A DNA stretch of 64,000 bases from Halioglobus sp. Its GTDB lineage: Bacteria; Pseudomonadota; Gammaproteobacteria; Pseudomonadales; Halieaceae. The notes beneath the pieces were generated by a model. The model worked only from the letters and a program-made list of their open reading frames with translations. It made no database searches and had not been told where the DNA came from. Positions 1 through 8,546 of the stretch are shown here, piece after piece (position 1 is the stretch's first letter; every line of letters begins with the position of its first letter). Both the position numbers and the translations under genes were made by a program. The stretch spans positions 310,001-374,000 of the forward strand of contig JAQWNG010000025.1 in assembly GCA_029246385.1 (NCBI GenBank), read 5' to 3'.

Positions 1-61
1 GAGAGACTCTGATGTCGTGGCTGCGCAAAACCTGAATAAAGTCGACAAGGTTGGACTGCAT
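1..61 (-). CDS. VWA domain protein (CoxE-like), N-terminal fragment cut by window edge
   Basis: The complement of the first 61 bases opens with ATG at 61-59 and reads without a stop for 20 codons: MQSNLVDFIQVLRSHDIRVS. This leucine-rich start, with LVDFIxxLRxxxIRVS, resembles the N-terminus of CoxE-like von Willebrand factor A proteins. The gene lies 56 bp downstream of a MoxR-type ATPase on the same strand, the usual partner of such VWA proteins. MoxR/VWA pairs are thought to act as metal-dependent chaperones for enzyme maturation. The VWA MIDAS motif lies outside the window, so the call rests on 20 residues plus context. Confidence 0.6.
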   Translation of the reverse strand, partial: MQSNLVDFIQVLRSHDIRVS

Positions 62-117
62 GCTTGTTAGCTCTCCGTGCCGTTTTTGTGTAGCAAGATC
101 TTTTCAGTAGCGCGTTA

Positions 118-1071
118 TTATGTGGTGCGTTTGTCTGATGAGCGAGTGCTCAGCAAGCTGCGTAACTCAGAATCTGCGGTTTCGATGTCTTCCTCATATT
201 TTAGCAATACATTGAGTGTACTGCGGACTAGCTCCGCATCCAGCTGGTCAGCATGCAACAACAATAGACTTCGAGCCCAATCGATAGTTTCTGAAATGGC
301 CGGTGCCTTCTTCAGATCCAGCTGGCGCAACGAGTGCACAAACTCCACAAGCTGATGGCGCAGTGCCTCGGTCACGTTGGGGACGCGAGTGCGAATGATG
401 CGCTCCTCCAGTTCTACTGTCGGGAACGGAATATACAAATGGAGGCATCTCCGCTTTAACGCATCTGAAATGTCTCGCGTATTATTGCTGGTTAGAAATA
501 CCATGGGCGTTGTGCGAGCTTTTACTGTGCCTATTTCCGGAATAGATATCTGATAATCGGACAAAATCTCCAGCAATAGTGATTCGAATTCGTAATCGGA
601 CTTGTCAACTTCATCGATCAATAAAATAGCCCCTTTGTCCTGCTGCATCGCTTTCAGCAGAGGTCGCGGCTCCAAAAACTCCTCAGAGTAGAAAATATCA
701 CCGAATTGGTGCAACTTCTCAACGGACTCAGCAAGTCCTATTGCGCCTTGTAATAAATCTCCGAGTTTTTCCTTCAGTACTTGGGTATACAGTAATTGTT
801 TCCCGTATTTCCATTCGTAAAGTGCTTTGGCCTCATCGAGGCCCTCATAGCATTGCAGGCGAATCAGTGGAGTATCGAGCAATTGCGCAATGGTCTTAGC
901 TAGCTCTGTCTTGCCTACGCCGGGGGGGCCCTCAATCAGAACGGGTTTACGCAACTGAAAAGCCAGAAACACAGCTGTCGCAATCTTGCGGCTGCAAATG
1001 TATCCGAAAGCCTCAAAGCCCTGTTCGATGAGCTCTACAGACTCAAGCTGCGGAAAATGTTGTGTGTGCAA
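118..1071 (-). CDS. MoxR-family AAA+ ATPase (CoxD-like)
   Basis: A 317-residue AAA+ ATPase. Walker A is GPPGVGKT at residues 48-55, Walker B is AILLIDEVDK around 148-157, and a sensor-1 region FLTSNNTRDISDALKRRC follows. The stretch YEGLDEAKALYEWKYGKQ after the first strands is typical of the MoxR branch that includes CoxD, the chaperone for Mo/Cu CO dehydrogenase in carboxydotrophs. The downstream VWA gene supports a MoxR/VWA chaperone pair in the cytoplasm. No coxMSL subunits are in view, so the client enzyme is unknown; many bacteria without CO dehydrogenase carry this pair. The length is normal for the family. Confidence 0.85.
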   Translation of the reverse strand: MHTQHFPQLESVELIEQGFEAFGYICSRKIATAVFLAFQLRKPVLIEGPPGVGKTELAKTIAQLLDTPLIRLQCYEGLDEAKALYEWKYGKQLLYTQVLKEKLGDLLQGAIGLAESVEKLHQFGDIFYSEEFLEPRPLLKAMQQDKGAILLIDEVDKSDYEFESLLLEILSDYQISIPEIGTVKARTTPMVFLTSNNTRDISDALKRRCLHLYIPFPTVELEERIIRTRVPNVTEALRHQLVEFVHSLRQLDLKKAPAISETIDWARSLLLLHADQLDAELVRSTLNVLLKYEEDIETADSELRSLLSTRSSDKRTT

Positions 1072-1128
1072 TGGGGGACCTCAAGTTTGGAGCAGGCATT
1101 GTACGCGATACTGCGTGAGAAAATATGG

Positions 1129-2136
1129 TTATCCGCCGGTCGTATTCATAAAGCGAACGATGTCGGGTGTTTCGTTTAGATCGAAATGATGTTTTTCGGG
1201 CTTTATTGACACAGCCTCGATGATGGCTCTCTTCAGCGCATCCAATGTGTAATATTTAGAGCGGATCACACTGCGAAGATCAACAGAGTGTTCATTGCCT
1301 AGGCACAGTAGAAGCTGCCCTTCGGCGGTGACCCGCACTCGATTACACAGATGACAGAAGTTATTGCTATGCGGGGAAATAAAGCCGATTTTTGTCGGTG
1401 AGCCAGTGGTGCTGAAGTAGCGAGCGGGGCCTGCGGCGTCTGTTGGGTCACCCAATGCTTCAAGCGTATGTTGTGTTGAAATGATGTTTCGTAATGCCTC
1501 GCTGCTGCAGAAGCTCAAGGCACGGTCGTGTTCATTGATTCGCCCCAGCGGCATCTCTTCTATAAAAGCGATGTCAATACCCCTCTGGTGAGCGAAGTTG
1601 ACCAGATCCAGAACTTCATCCTCGTTACGGCCTTTCAGAATGACCGCATTAAGTCTTATTTGGTCAAAGCCCGCCTCAATGGCGGCGTCAATGCCTGCGA
1701 TGACCTGATTCAGGTTGCCATGGCGTGTGAGTTGGCGAAATCTGCGCGGCTGCAGGCTATCTAAGCTAATATTGATGCGGTCTACGCCAAGGTGGCGCAA
1801 GTCTGCGGCCATCCGATGCAGTTGCGAGCCATTGGTTGTTAGTGCCAATTGATCAAGGCCAAGTAGCTGCCCCAGGGGTTCGATTAGCGCCAAAATATTG
1901 TTGCGAATAAGTGGCTCTCCCCCGGTAAGGCGTATCTTGCCAACACCCAGTTCAACAAAGGCGCGCGCCACCTCTTGTATTTCCTCCAGTGTTAGCACCT
2001 GTTCTTTTGGCGTGAATGTCATGTCCTCCGCCATGCAGTAGACGCAGCGAAAATCGCAGCGATCGGTAACAGAGAGGCGGACGTAGTCAACCCGACGCTG
2101 AAAGCGATCGATCAGTACCTGAGGAAGCTCATTCAT
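1129..2136 (-). CDS. moaA: GTP 3',8-cyclase MoaA
   Basis: A 335-residue radical SAM enzyme for the first step of molybdenum cofactor synthesis, rearranging GTP to 3',8-cyclo-7,8-dihydro-GTP. The N-terminal [4Fe-4S] site is C27-x3-C31-x2-C34. The C-terminal cluster ligands are C262, C265 and C279. LTGGEPLIR (about 71-79) is the GGEP motif. The chain ends in Gly-Gly, as functional MoaA proteins do. It lies 57 bp upstream of the MoxR gene on the same strand. The host makes Mo cofactor, which fits the two molybdopterin oxidoreductases at 20.9-26.1 kb. No other moa gene is nearby. Confidence 0.95.
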   Translation of the reverse strand: MNELPQVLIDRFQRRVDYVRLSVTDRCDFRCVYCMAEDMTFTPKEQVLTLEEIQEVARAFVELGVGKIRLTGGEPLIRNNILALIEPLGQLLGLDQLALTTNGSQLHRMAADLRHLGVDRINISLDSLQPRRFRQLTRHGNLNQVIAGIDAAIEAGFDQIRLNAVILKGRNEDEVLDLVNFAHQRGIDIAFIEEMPLGRINEHDRALSFCSSEALRNIISTQHTLEALGDPTDAAGPARYFSTTGSPTKIGFISPHSNNFCHLCNRVRVTAEGQLLLCLGNEHSVDLRSVIRSKYYTLDALKRAIIEAVSIKPEKHHFDLNETPDIVRFMNTTGG

Positions 2137-2236
2137 AATGCTATGGAGTGTAGCGCTTTGCAGAGCACTGCTCCAGTGTGGGGTTTACACTAGCCGGTGA
2201 CTGGGACAGGATGGTCGCTGATATGATACTCAGGGG

Positions 2237-3628
2237 ATGAATTTGTCGGCGATAGGTAAATGGGGTCTTTGGAGCGGCCCGTTGTTAGGTGTAGCGGTAG
2301 TGGTAGCGAGCACGGCTGCCGGATATGGTTCGGATATCGCAATCGTTGGATTTGTCGCCACCTTGTGTGTCATTTGGTGGGTATTTGAGCCGGTTCCTAT
2401 CCCCGTTACTTCGTTGTTGCCGTTGGCGATATTGCCTTTACTCGGTGTGTTGACCCCGCGTGAGGTGGGTGAGGCCTATGGTTCGCCGCTGATTTTACTG
2501 TTATTGGGTGGTTTTTTATTGTCCAAGGCAATGGAACACTCGGGCGCGCATCGCCGTATTGCGCTGGGGATGGTAGCGTTATTTGGCGTCAGCAGTGGTC
2601 GTCGGCTGGTAATGGGATTTATGTGTGCGGCGGCCGTGCTGAGTATGTGGATATCCAACACGGCTACAGCGCTAATGCTGCTCCCTGTCGCGTTGGCTGT
2701 GCTTGACGCCGTTGACGATAAGTCGCGCCTCGCGGCTCCTTTGCTACTCGGCATTGCTTATGCCGCGAATATTGGGGGCCTAGGAACACCTATAGGTACG
2801 CCTCCGAACCTCATCTTTATGCAGGTCTACCAAGAAACCACTGGGCAGGTAATTAGTTTTACCCAGTGGATGGGTTGGGCGCTCCCGGTCGTTATATTAA
2901 TGGTCCCAGTTATGGCGCTGATCTTGACGCGCAATTTGAGGGGTGCTCTGGCGTTGCAATTGCCTGCGGTAGGACCATGGCGCGCGCATGAGCGCCGCGT
3001 GATGGTGGTGTTCGGTTTGACTGCTCTCGCTTGGGTGATGCGCAGCGAGCCTTTTGGTGGCTGGAAAGCATGGTTAGACCTACCGCAGGCAAACGATGCC
3101 TCTGTGGCGCTACTGGCGGTGGTAGCCCTATTTCTGGTGCCCAGCGGCAATGGACAGGGTCAGCGTTTGTTGAACTGGGAGCGCGCCAGTACCATTCCAT
3201 GGGGTGTATTGTTGTTGTTTGCGGGTGGTATTTGTCTTGCAAAGGGGTTTGTGAGCTCGGGTATGAGTGAGTTGATCGGGCTATGGCTGACGGAAATGAC
3301 CAATATGCCTATTTACCTGCTGATGGTGATCGTTTGCCTGATGGTAACGTTTATGACCGAAGGGACGTCCAACACCGCCAGCACCGCGCTGCTAATGCCG
3401 ATACTGGCAGCCGCAGCGCTTGCGGCGGGGATCTCACCGGAACTCATAATGGTGCCGGCAGCTATGAGTGCCAGTTGCGCGTTCATGTTGCCGGTTGCGA
3501 CGGGGCCGAACACCGTGGTGTTCGGCACAGGACAAATCACCACGGCTCGCATGGCACGCGAGGGTGTCATTATCAATCTGCTGGGCGCTGCTGTTATCAG
3601 CAGCGTATGCTATCTCTTGCTGACGTAA
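2237..3628 (+). CDS. SLC13/DASS-family anion:Na+ symporter
   Basis: A 463-residue, strongly hydrophobic inner-membrane carrier with about 11-12 likely membrane spans. It carries the paired Ser-Asn-Thr motifs of the divalent anion:sodium symporters, in SNTATALMLLP (140-150) and SNTASTALLMP (378-388). GTPIGTPPNLIFM lies between them and ATGPNTVVFGTGQI near the C-terminus. Family members move dicarboxylates, sulfate or related anions with Na+; the substrate cannot be read from sequence. ATG 2237 follows a purine-rich CAGGGG directly, so spacing is short. It is transcribed alone and divergently from moaA. Confidence 0.88.
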   Translation: MNLSAIGKWGLWSGPLLGVAVVVASTAAGYGSDIAIVGFVATLCVIWWVFEPVPIPVTSLLPLAILPLLGVLTPREVGEAYGSPLILLLLGGFLLSKAMEHSGAHRRIALGMVALFGVSSGRRLVMGFMCAAAVLSMWISNTATALMLLPVALAVLDAVDDKSRLAAPLLLGIAYAANIGGLGTPIGTPPNLIFMQVYQETTGQVISFTQWMGWALPVVILMVPVMALILTRNLRGALALQLPAVGPWRAHERRVMVVFGLTALAWVMRSEPFGGWKAWLDLPQANDASVALLAVVALFLVPSGNGQGQRLLNWERASTIPWGVLLLFAGGICLAKGFVSSGMSELIGLWLTEMTNMPIYLLMVIVCLMVTFMTEGTSNTASTALLMPILAAAALAAGISPELIMVPAAMSASCAFMLPVATGPNTVVFGTGQITTARMAREGVIINLLGAAVISSVCYLLLT

Positions 3629-3652
3629 GCTGATGCGCGATCAAAATCGGCC

Positions 3653-4132
3653 CTATAGCAATGCCATCATCGTTTCTGCAGAGCTCACGTCCACACCCCC
3701 ACCTTCTTCTACGTTTAGATGGCTTATGACGCCGTCCTCCACAATCATAGCAAAGCGCTGGCTGCGCATGCCCATGCCAAACCCATTGCCATCCAATTCC
3801 AAGCCAAGTGCTGCCGTGAAGTCTCCGTTGCCGTCCGCTAGCATCAGCAGTGCTTCTGCATTTTGGGCTTTACCCCAGGCGCCCATCACGAAACCATCGT
3901 TTACCGACATACAGACAATAGTGTCTATACCTTTGGCTATGATCTTGTCAGCGTTCACCACATATCCGGGTAAGTGAGTGATACTGCAGCCGGGCGTGAA
4001 GGCTCCCGGTACGGCAAATAACAGTACTTTTTTACCGGCGAAAATCTCGTCCGTGGTGATGTCTGTTGGTCCTTTCTCGCCCATGGTTTTCATTGTGCAG
4101 GCGGGAATCTTGTCTCCAATCTTGATCGTCAT
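3653..4132 (-). CDS. Prx5-type peroxiredoxin (AhpC/TSA redoxin family)
   Basis: The open frame runs to 4201, but I start at ATG 4132 (MTIKIGDKIP), giving 159 residues, the normal Prx5 length. The longer start would add 23 hydrophobic residues and run into the divergent methyltransferase. The peroxidatic Cys49 is in VPGAFTPGCS, close to the family PGAFTPxCS, and HLPGYV follows. Such thiol peroxidases reduce H2O2 and organic peroxides, usually with glutaredoxin or glutathione. Convergent with the SLC13 gene with a 24-bp gap. Confidence 0.9.
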   Translation of the reverse strand: MTIKIGDKIPACTMKTMGEKGPTDITTDEIFAGKKVLLFAVPGAFTPGCSITHLPGYVVNADKIIAKGIDTIVCMSVNDGFVMGAWGKAQNAEALLMLADGNGDFTAALGLELDGNGFGMGMRSQRFAMIVEDGVISHLNVEEGGGVDVSSAETMMALL

Positions 4133-4183
4133 GTTACGCTCCAATAGAAATACAATATTTACAGTGGACAGGAATAGTAACAG

Positions 4184-4831
4184 ATGTTGGATGAAATACA
4201 CTGCCCTCTGTGCATGGGGGTCGAAGTTACCCCGTACTCGAGTGATCGACGTCGATTTTACCTATGTTGTGCCACCTGTTGGCTAGTGTTTGTGCCGCCT
4301 AAATGGCACTTGTCGCGAAGTGCTGAGAAAGCTGAGTATGAATTACATCAAAATAAAACCGACGACCCCGCCTATCGTAAATTTCTGTCACGGCTGATGG
4401 GTCCACTTGTTGCGCGCCTTGCAGCTGGCGCACACGGTCTGGATTTCGGTTGCGGTCCAGGCCCGGCTCTTGCGCATATGTTGCGGGAGGACGGATTCCA
4501 TGTGTCTCTCTACGACAGTTTTTTTATGTGTGATGAGCGCACACTGCATGGGAGCTATGATTTTATTTGCGCCACCGAAGTGGTTGAACACCTGCATCAC
4601 CCTGCGCAGGAGCTGGAACATCTGTGGTCTTTGCTCCGCCCTGGTGGATGGATGGGCGTTATGACTAAGCTAGTGCGTAATCGCGCTGCGTTTAGTCGCT
4701 GGCACTACAAAAATGATCCGACCCACGTCTGTTTTTTTAGTGCGAATGCGTGGCGCTGGTGGGCGCAAGATCACGGTGCCAGTTTGGAGATCATTGGAAC
4801 AGACGTGATATTGCTTCAAAGAGTGCGTTAG
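4184..4831 (+). CDS. Class I SAM-dependent methyltransferase with N-terminal Cys-pair module
   Basis: A 215-residue protein. The SAM-binding glycine motif is LDFGCGPGPALAHML (86-100), followed by an acidic motif in the CATEVVEHLHHP stretch, as in class I methyltransferases of the Methyltransf_23 type. The first 40 residues hold two cysteine pairs, C7-x2-C10 and C29-x2-C32 (plus C28), which look like a small zinc ribbon. The substrate is unknown. It is divergent from the peroxiredoxin by 51 bp, and its stop overlaps the convergent TetR gene by 4 bp. Confidence 0.8.
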   Translation: MLDEIHCPLCMGVEVTPYSSDRRRFYLCCATCWLVFVPPKWHLSRSAEKAEYELHQNKTDDPAYRKFLSRLMGPLVARLAAGAHGLDFGCGPGPALAHMLREDGFHVSLYDSFFMCDERTLHGSYDFICATEVVEHLHHPAQELEHLWSLLRPGGWMGVMTKLVRNRAAFSRWHYKNDPTHVCFFSANAWRWWAQDHGASLEIIGTDVILLQRVR

Positions 4832-5484
4832 TGTTGCTCTACTAGCATGTTCACATAAGTGTCTTCACACTCTCGATAAAAGCTAAGTTCATCATCTCCA
4901 AGATATGGTGCGACCATCGTTAGTAGCTGTAATACGCCCTGATGAATCGTGACTTGCGGCGCGCGATTGTCGTGCAGTAGGGCTTCATAATTGAACCAAA
5001 ATGTCAGATTGAGCGTCATATTATCGACTAGGCCAAGCAACTGCTGACCCTTTGCATCAATGACGTCCTGTTGCAGAAGTGCCTGACAAATCGAATACAG
5101 CGCGGCTCGCTTAAGTTGAATCAATCGTTTGAAACCGCGCCTTATGTTAGGGTAGCGCTGCAGGATATTGTCAAGATTGCGATATAAAAAACGGTATTGA
5201 TACATTTCTTCCATAACGACATAAAGGTAGTACCAATTGTCTTCCGCGCTGCCGCGGTCAGTGCTCAAGGGTCGCTCTATTGGAGCGTTCAGCGTATGGC
5301 TCATGCCGAGCTCGTATTGTTGGAATAACTCGGCAATGATTTGGTCTTTGCCTTTGAAATGGTAATAAAGATTGCCGGGGCTGATGTCCATTTCATTGGC
5401 AATATCGATAGTCGTAGTGTCGGGTTCGCCCTCCTCGTTGAACAGTGCCAGGCTAGTGTCGAGAATACGATCCCTTGTTTTCAT
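4828..5484 (-). CDS. phaD: TetR-family regulator, PhaD-like
   Basis: A 218-residue TetR protein. The N-terminal helix-turn-helix runs from MKTRDRILDTSLALFNEEGEP through IANEMDISPGNLYYHFKGK (about 30-48). That opening and the GNLYYHF recognition helix match Pseudomonas PhaD closely as I remember it. PhaD controls the phasin genes of medium-chain-length polyhydroxyalkanoate metabolism. The C-terminal ligand domain (YYLYVVMEEMYQYRFLYRNL) also looks PhaD-like. It begins 12 bp after a phasin-type gene on the same strand, so the two are probably cotranscribed. No PHA synthase or depolymerase is in the window. Confidence 0.78.
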   Translation of the reverse strand: MKTRDRILDTSLALFNEEGEPDTTTIDIANEMDISPGNLYYHFKGKDQIIAELFQQYELGMSHTLNAPIERPLSTDRGSAEDNWYYLYVVMEEMYQYRFLYRNLDNILQRYPNIRRGFKRLIQLKRAALYSICQALLQQDVIDAKGQQLLGLVDNMTLNLTFWFNYEALLHDNRAPQVTIHQGVLQLLTMVAPYLGDDELSFYRECEDTYVNMLVEQH

Positions 5485-5496
5485 GGTGGGCCTGTA

Positions 5497-5994
5497 TTAG
5501 GCCTTACGTTTTTTTGCGATGGCTTTAGCTTTAGTGCGAGGGGTAATTTTTTTAGTACTCCCCTTGCGCGAGGAAGATGCCGCTGTGGTAGATTTTTTGT
5601 TCGCGGCTGCCTTGACTAACGGACGGTCATCGGCGCGCTGCTCTGCGAGAGCCTTGCTGAGTCGGTTGACCTTTCTTGTGAGCTGGTCCACCTTTTTGTG
5701 CAGAGCCGTTAAGTCTTCAATGCGCGCCGGGCGTTGATTTTGAAAATTTTCACGCACTCTGTTGATACGATCCTCCACGGAGTGCCGAGCGGCGACTGTG
5801 CTGCCCTTGGCGTCTTCTTCCAGCGCTGTACCGGCTCTAACCAAGTCACGAAATAATTTCGGCGGCTCAAGCGCTTTTTCCAGTCTTCCCTGAGCATCTT
5901 CGACGGCTTTTCCGTAGGCACCCAACCCGGCGAGCCATATACTCTTCGCGATTTCACTCGCTTTGTCTGCGACTTTGTTGTTGTCATCACTCAT
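5497..5994 (-). CDS. Phasin-family PHA-granule protein with C-terminal basic tail
   Basis: A 165-residue protein of the PhaF/PhaI phasin family. The diagnostic amphipathic segment is ASEIAKSIWLAGLGAYGKA (about 12-30). A heptad-rich region follows (LHKKVDQLTRKVNRLSKAL, about 99-117), likely a coiled coil. The last 40-45 residues are Lys/Ala/Ser/Thr rich (TKKITPRTKAKAIAKKRKA), like the histone-H1-like tail of PhaF that binds nucleoid DNA. It probably coats PHA granules and helps segregate them. It forms an apparent unit with the PhaD-like gene and lies 152 bp downstream of a second phasin. Confidence 0.82.
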   Translation of the reverse strand: MSDDNNKVADKASEIAKSIWLAGLGAYGKAVEDAQGRLEKALEPPKLFRDLVRAGTALEEDAKGSTVAARHSVEDRINRVRENFQNQRPARIEDLTALHKKVDQLTRKVNRLSKALAEQRADDRPLVKAAANKKSTTAASSSRKGSTKKITPRTKAKAIAKKRKA

Positions 5995-6073
5995 GGCTTA
6001 TGCCCTTTTAGCTACGAACGCTTGGCTGCGACGTTAATGTGGTCAATAGGCCCATTAAAACAGATTAGCAGAC

Positions 6074-6098
6074 AAAAAAAAGGGCCACAGAGTGGCCC
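6074..6098 (-). terminator. Intrinsic terminator downstream of the second phasin gene
   Basis: On the minus strand GGGCCAC and GTGGCCC form a 7-bp stem (6082-6088 with 6092-6098) with a 3-base loop, followed by eight T residues (complement of the A run at 6074-6081). This is a good rho-independent terminator, 48 bp past the stop of the 6147-6635 gene. It separates the two phasin genes, so the upstream one is likely also made as its own abundant transcript. Confidence 0.82.
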
Positions 6099-6146
6099 CA
6101 AAAAATCCTCATGAACGGAGGTAAACAGTCCTGAATGGAGAGCTGC

Positions 6147-6635
6147 TTATGCAGCCGATTTTAAACGTACAGCGCCTTTTAAGTCTTCAAAGCGTGCTTT
6201 CGCCTTTTTTAGCTGGGCCTGCAGCACTTTGCGGTCAGCTAGATTTTCCAGCTCCAGTTTTGTCAGATCAATGTCGTCGATAGCAACTTTAGCGACCTTT
6301 TCAAGCTTGACGCCACGCGAGACTAGTTCCATGTAGGCTTTGTCAGCTTTCTTGCGGCGTGCTTTCAGCTCTTTTTGCAAAGTGCCCAGCTGTTCCTGTG
6401 CCTGATCGTAAGCTTTGCCATAGAAACCAAGGCTAGCTAAAAAAATACTGCGGCCAGTTTCTTGAGCGTTGCCAACAAAATCTGCTGTAGATGTTTTTGC
6501 ACTGGCCCGTTTAGCGGTCGTTTTTTTGGTGGCGACAGTCTTGCGTTTTGCGACAGGCTTACGCTTGGCAGCGGGTTTGCGCGCAGTGGCGGGTTTGCGA
6601 GTTGTTTTGGTGACTTTTTTCTTTGCTTCGGCCAT
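6147..6635 (-). CDS. Phasin-family PHA-granule protein with N-terminal basic tail
   Basis: A 162-residue PhaF/PhaI-family protein with the parts in reverse order. The first 45-50 residues are Lys/Ala/Thr/Arg rich, with repeats such as KPAAKRKPVAKRKTVA, resembling a histone H1 tail. The phasin core follows (GRSIFLASLGFYGKAYDQAQ, about 61-80) and then a charged helical region to the end. Probable role: binds the PHA granule surface and, through the tail, DNA. A paralogue with the tail at the opposite end lies downstream at 5497-5994. Confidence 0.82.
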   Translation of the reverse strand: MAEAKKKVTKTTRKPATARKPAAKRKPVAKRKTVATKKTTAKRASAKTSTADFVGNAQETGRSIFLASLGFYGKAYDQAQEQLGTLQKELKARRKKADKAYMELVSRGVKLEKVAKVAIDDIDLTKLELENLADRKVLQAQLKKAKARFEDLKGAVRLKSAA

Positions 6636-6796
6636 GACTTAACTCCTTGGGGTAAGTAACAAAATCGATAGACTGTTGCCAGCCCATGAAGACAGAGTAC
6701 GGGACAAAATTAGAATAAACATACTAACAGTCCCAATTTTTTTTGCGCTATGCGTGGTTGCTTCTATAGGTAGGCGCCTAAATAGGCTTGGCAGGT

Positions 6797-6824
6797 ATAA
6801 AGCTCACTGTGCAGCGAGCTTTAT
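6797..6824 (-). terminator. Hairpin 15 bp beyond the pckA stop, possible terminator
   Basis: ATAAAGCTC (6797-6805) and GAGCTTTAT (6816-6824) make a perfect 9-bp stem with a 10-base loop. It lies just past the pckA stop, but there is no T run directly after it on the minus strand, so it could end transcription only weakly or protect the 3' end of the mRNA. Confidence 0.45.
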
Positions 6825-6838
6825 GCAATCAACCTGCA

Positions 6839-8401
6839 TTATCCGCGTGATTTGGGCCCGGCGGCGATAATGTCCTGTGATACGTGAAACTTCTTGATAT
6901 TGTCCTCGAACAGGGCGGCTAATTTGCTCGCTTGTTCATCATAGACGGCCGCGCTACCCCAGCCTGTGCGCGGGTCAACATACTTGGCGTCGACGCCTGG
7001 AATCTCGGTTGGGAAATGTAGGTTGATGATACCCAGATGATCGGTGGCAGCGTTCAATAATACGCCACTCTGGCACGCCTGAACCACTGCTCGAGTAACT
7101 GGGATAGGGAATCGTGCGCCTGTCCCGCCCGGCGCCCCTGAGCCTCCTACCCACCCAGTGTTAACTAAGTACACATGGCTGTCGAAATCGTCAATGCGCT
7201 TCATCAGTAATTCCGCATAGTCACTGGCTGGTCGTGGCATGAAGGGAGCGCCGAAACAGGTTGAAAAAGTCGGGTGTATGCCGGCTTCCGCACCCAGCTC
7301 AGTGGAACCGACTCTGGCGGTATAGCCGCTGAGGAAGTGGAATGCGGCGGCTTCCTTGGACAATATCGAGACTGGGGGTAGCACCCCAGAGACATCACAT
7401 GTTAGAAAGATGACACACTTTGGCTCGCCACCGCTGTTGGTGTCAGTGCGTTTTTCGACATGCTCCAGCGGGTAACAGCAACGGCCGTTCTCCGTGAGGG
7501 TGGTGTCGCAATAATCGGCACGACGGCTGCTATCTACCACGACATTTTCGACAATGGCGCCAAACCGGATAGCATCCCAGATTACCGGTTCATTCTTCTG
7601 ACTCAAGTCAATAGTCTTAGCGTAGCACCCCCCTTCGAGGTTGAAAACCGAGCCTTTGGCCCAGCCGTGCTCGTCATCACCGATCAGATAGCGGTCTGGG
7701 TCAGCAGAGAGCGTGGTTTTGCCTGTTCCGGACAAACCGAAGAACAAAGTGGTGTCGCCACCTTCGCCGACGTTGGCACTACAATGCATTGGCATAACAT
7801 CTTTTTCCGGCAACAAGAAGTTTTGCACTGAGAACATCGATTTTTTCATTTCACCGGCATAACGCATGCCTGCAAGCAGTACCTTGCGCTGGGCGAAATG
7901 AATGATAACGACGCCATCGGAATTGGTGCCATCACGCTCAGGGTCGCACTCGAAACTAGCGACGTTAAGGATATTCCACTCGGGCTTGCGGCCAGCATTA
8001 TATGTCTCGGGACGAATAAACATATTGAATCCGAATAGAGACTGCCAGGCGGTTTCTGTTGTGACTTTTACCGGTAAATAGTGATCGCTGTGTTCTCCCA
8101 CATGAAGGTGGGCAACGAACTTGTCGCGGCCCTCCAGCCGCGACTGCACGCGCTCCCATAAAGCGTCAAACTTGTCGCTGTCGAAAGGACGATTTACGCT
8201 ACCCCATTCAATGCTGTCTGCGGTGCTGGGTTCTTTGACCACAAATCGGTCAGCAGGTGAGCGGCCCGTGCGTTTTCCCGTTGTCACCAGCAGCGCGCCG
8301 GTGTTGGTCAGTGTTCCCTCTCCGCGCTTTAATGATTCTTCAATCAACTTGGATGGTGCCAGGTTGGCGTGCTCCTGGGCGGTCTGGGTATCTACAGTCA
8401 T
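6839..8401 (-). CDS. pckA: Phosphoenolpyruvate carboxykinase (ATP)
   Basis: A 520-residue ATP-dependent PEPCK, converting oxaloacetate and ATP to phosphoenolpyruvate, CO2 and ADP, the entry step of gluconeogenesis. The kinase P-loop is in [17 protein letters not shown]. The PEPCK-specific IGDDEHGW metal-binding motif follows, and then [21 protein letters not shown] and NTGWVGG are also conserved family stretches. Length is normal and the protein is cytosolic. In Enterobacteria and many relatives pckA lies near hslO, as here, where hslO is 145 bp upstream on the same strand. Confidence 0.97.
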   Translation of the reverse strand: MTVDTQTAQEHANLAPSKLIEESLKRGEGTLTNTGALLVTTGKRTGRSPADRFVVKEPSTADSIEWGSVNRPFDSDKFDALWERVQSRLEGRDKFVAHLHVGEHSDHYLPVKVTTETAWQSLFGFNMFIRPETYNAGRKPEWNILNVASFECDPERDGTNSDGVVIIHFAQRKVLLAGMRYAGEMKKSMFSVQNFLLPEKDVMPMHCSANVGEGGDTTLFFGLSGTGKTTLSADPDRYLIGDDEHGWAKGSVFNLEGGCYAKTIDLSQKNEPVIWDAIRFGAIVENVVVDSSRRADYCDTTLTENGRCCYPLEHVEKRTDTNSGGEPKCVIFLTCDVSGVLPPVSILSKEAAAFHFLSGYTARVGSTELGAEAGIHPTFSTCFGAPFMPRPASDYAELLMKRIDDFDSHVYLVNTGWVGGSGAPGGTGARFPIPVTRAVVQACQSGVLLNAATDHLGIINLHFPTEIPGVDAKYVDPRTGWGSAAVYDEQASKLAALFEDNIKKFHVSQDIIAAGPKSRG

Positions 8402-8546
8402 TGTTTGTCCTGTCAGTATAGAGCGCTAGCTGGGTCGAGCTTTTGCGCTAATGATCGAGCTCTAGCTGGGAGCCGATTATGTCAGAATCGTCGCAGTATG
8501 CGAAATATATTGAGTATAATTTCGGCAAATTCCGGCTAGTGTGTAC

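Noticed and set aside
2476-3633. Several 80-116-codon frames inside the SLC13 gene
   Set aside because: They are antisense or other-frame shadows of a clear membrane transporter.
8424-8476. Direct CTAGCTGGG repeats upstream of pckA
   Set aside because: Two imperfectly spaced copies only; not distinguishable from chance.
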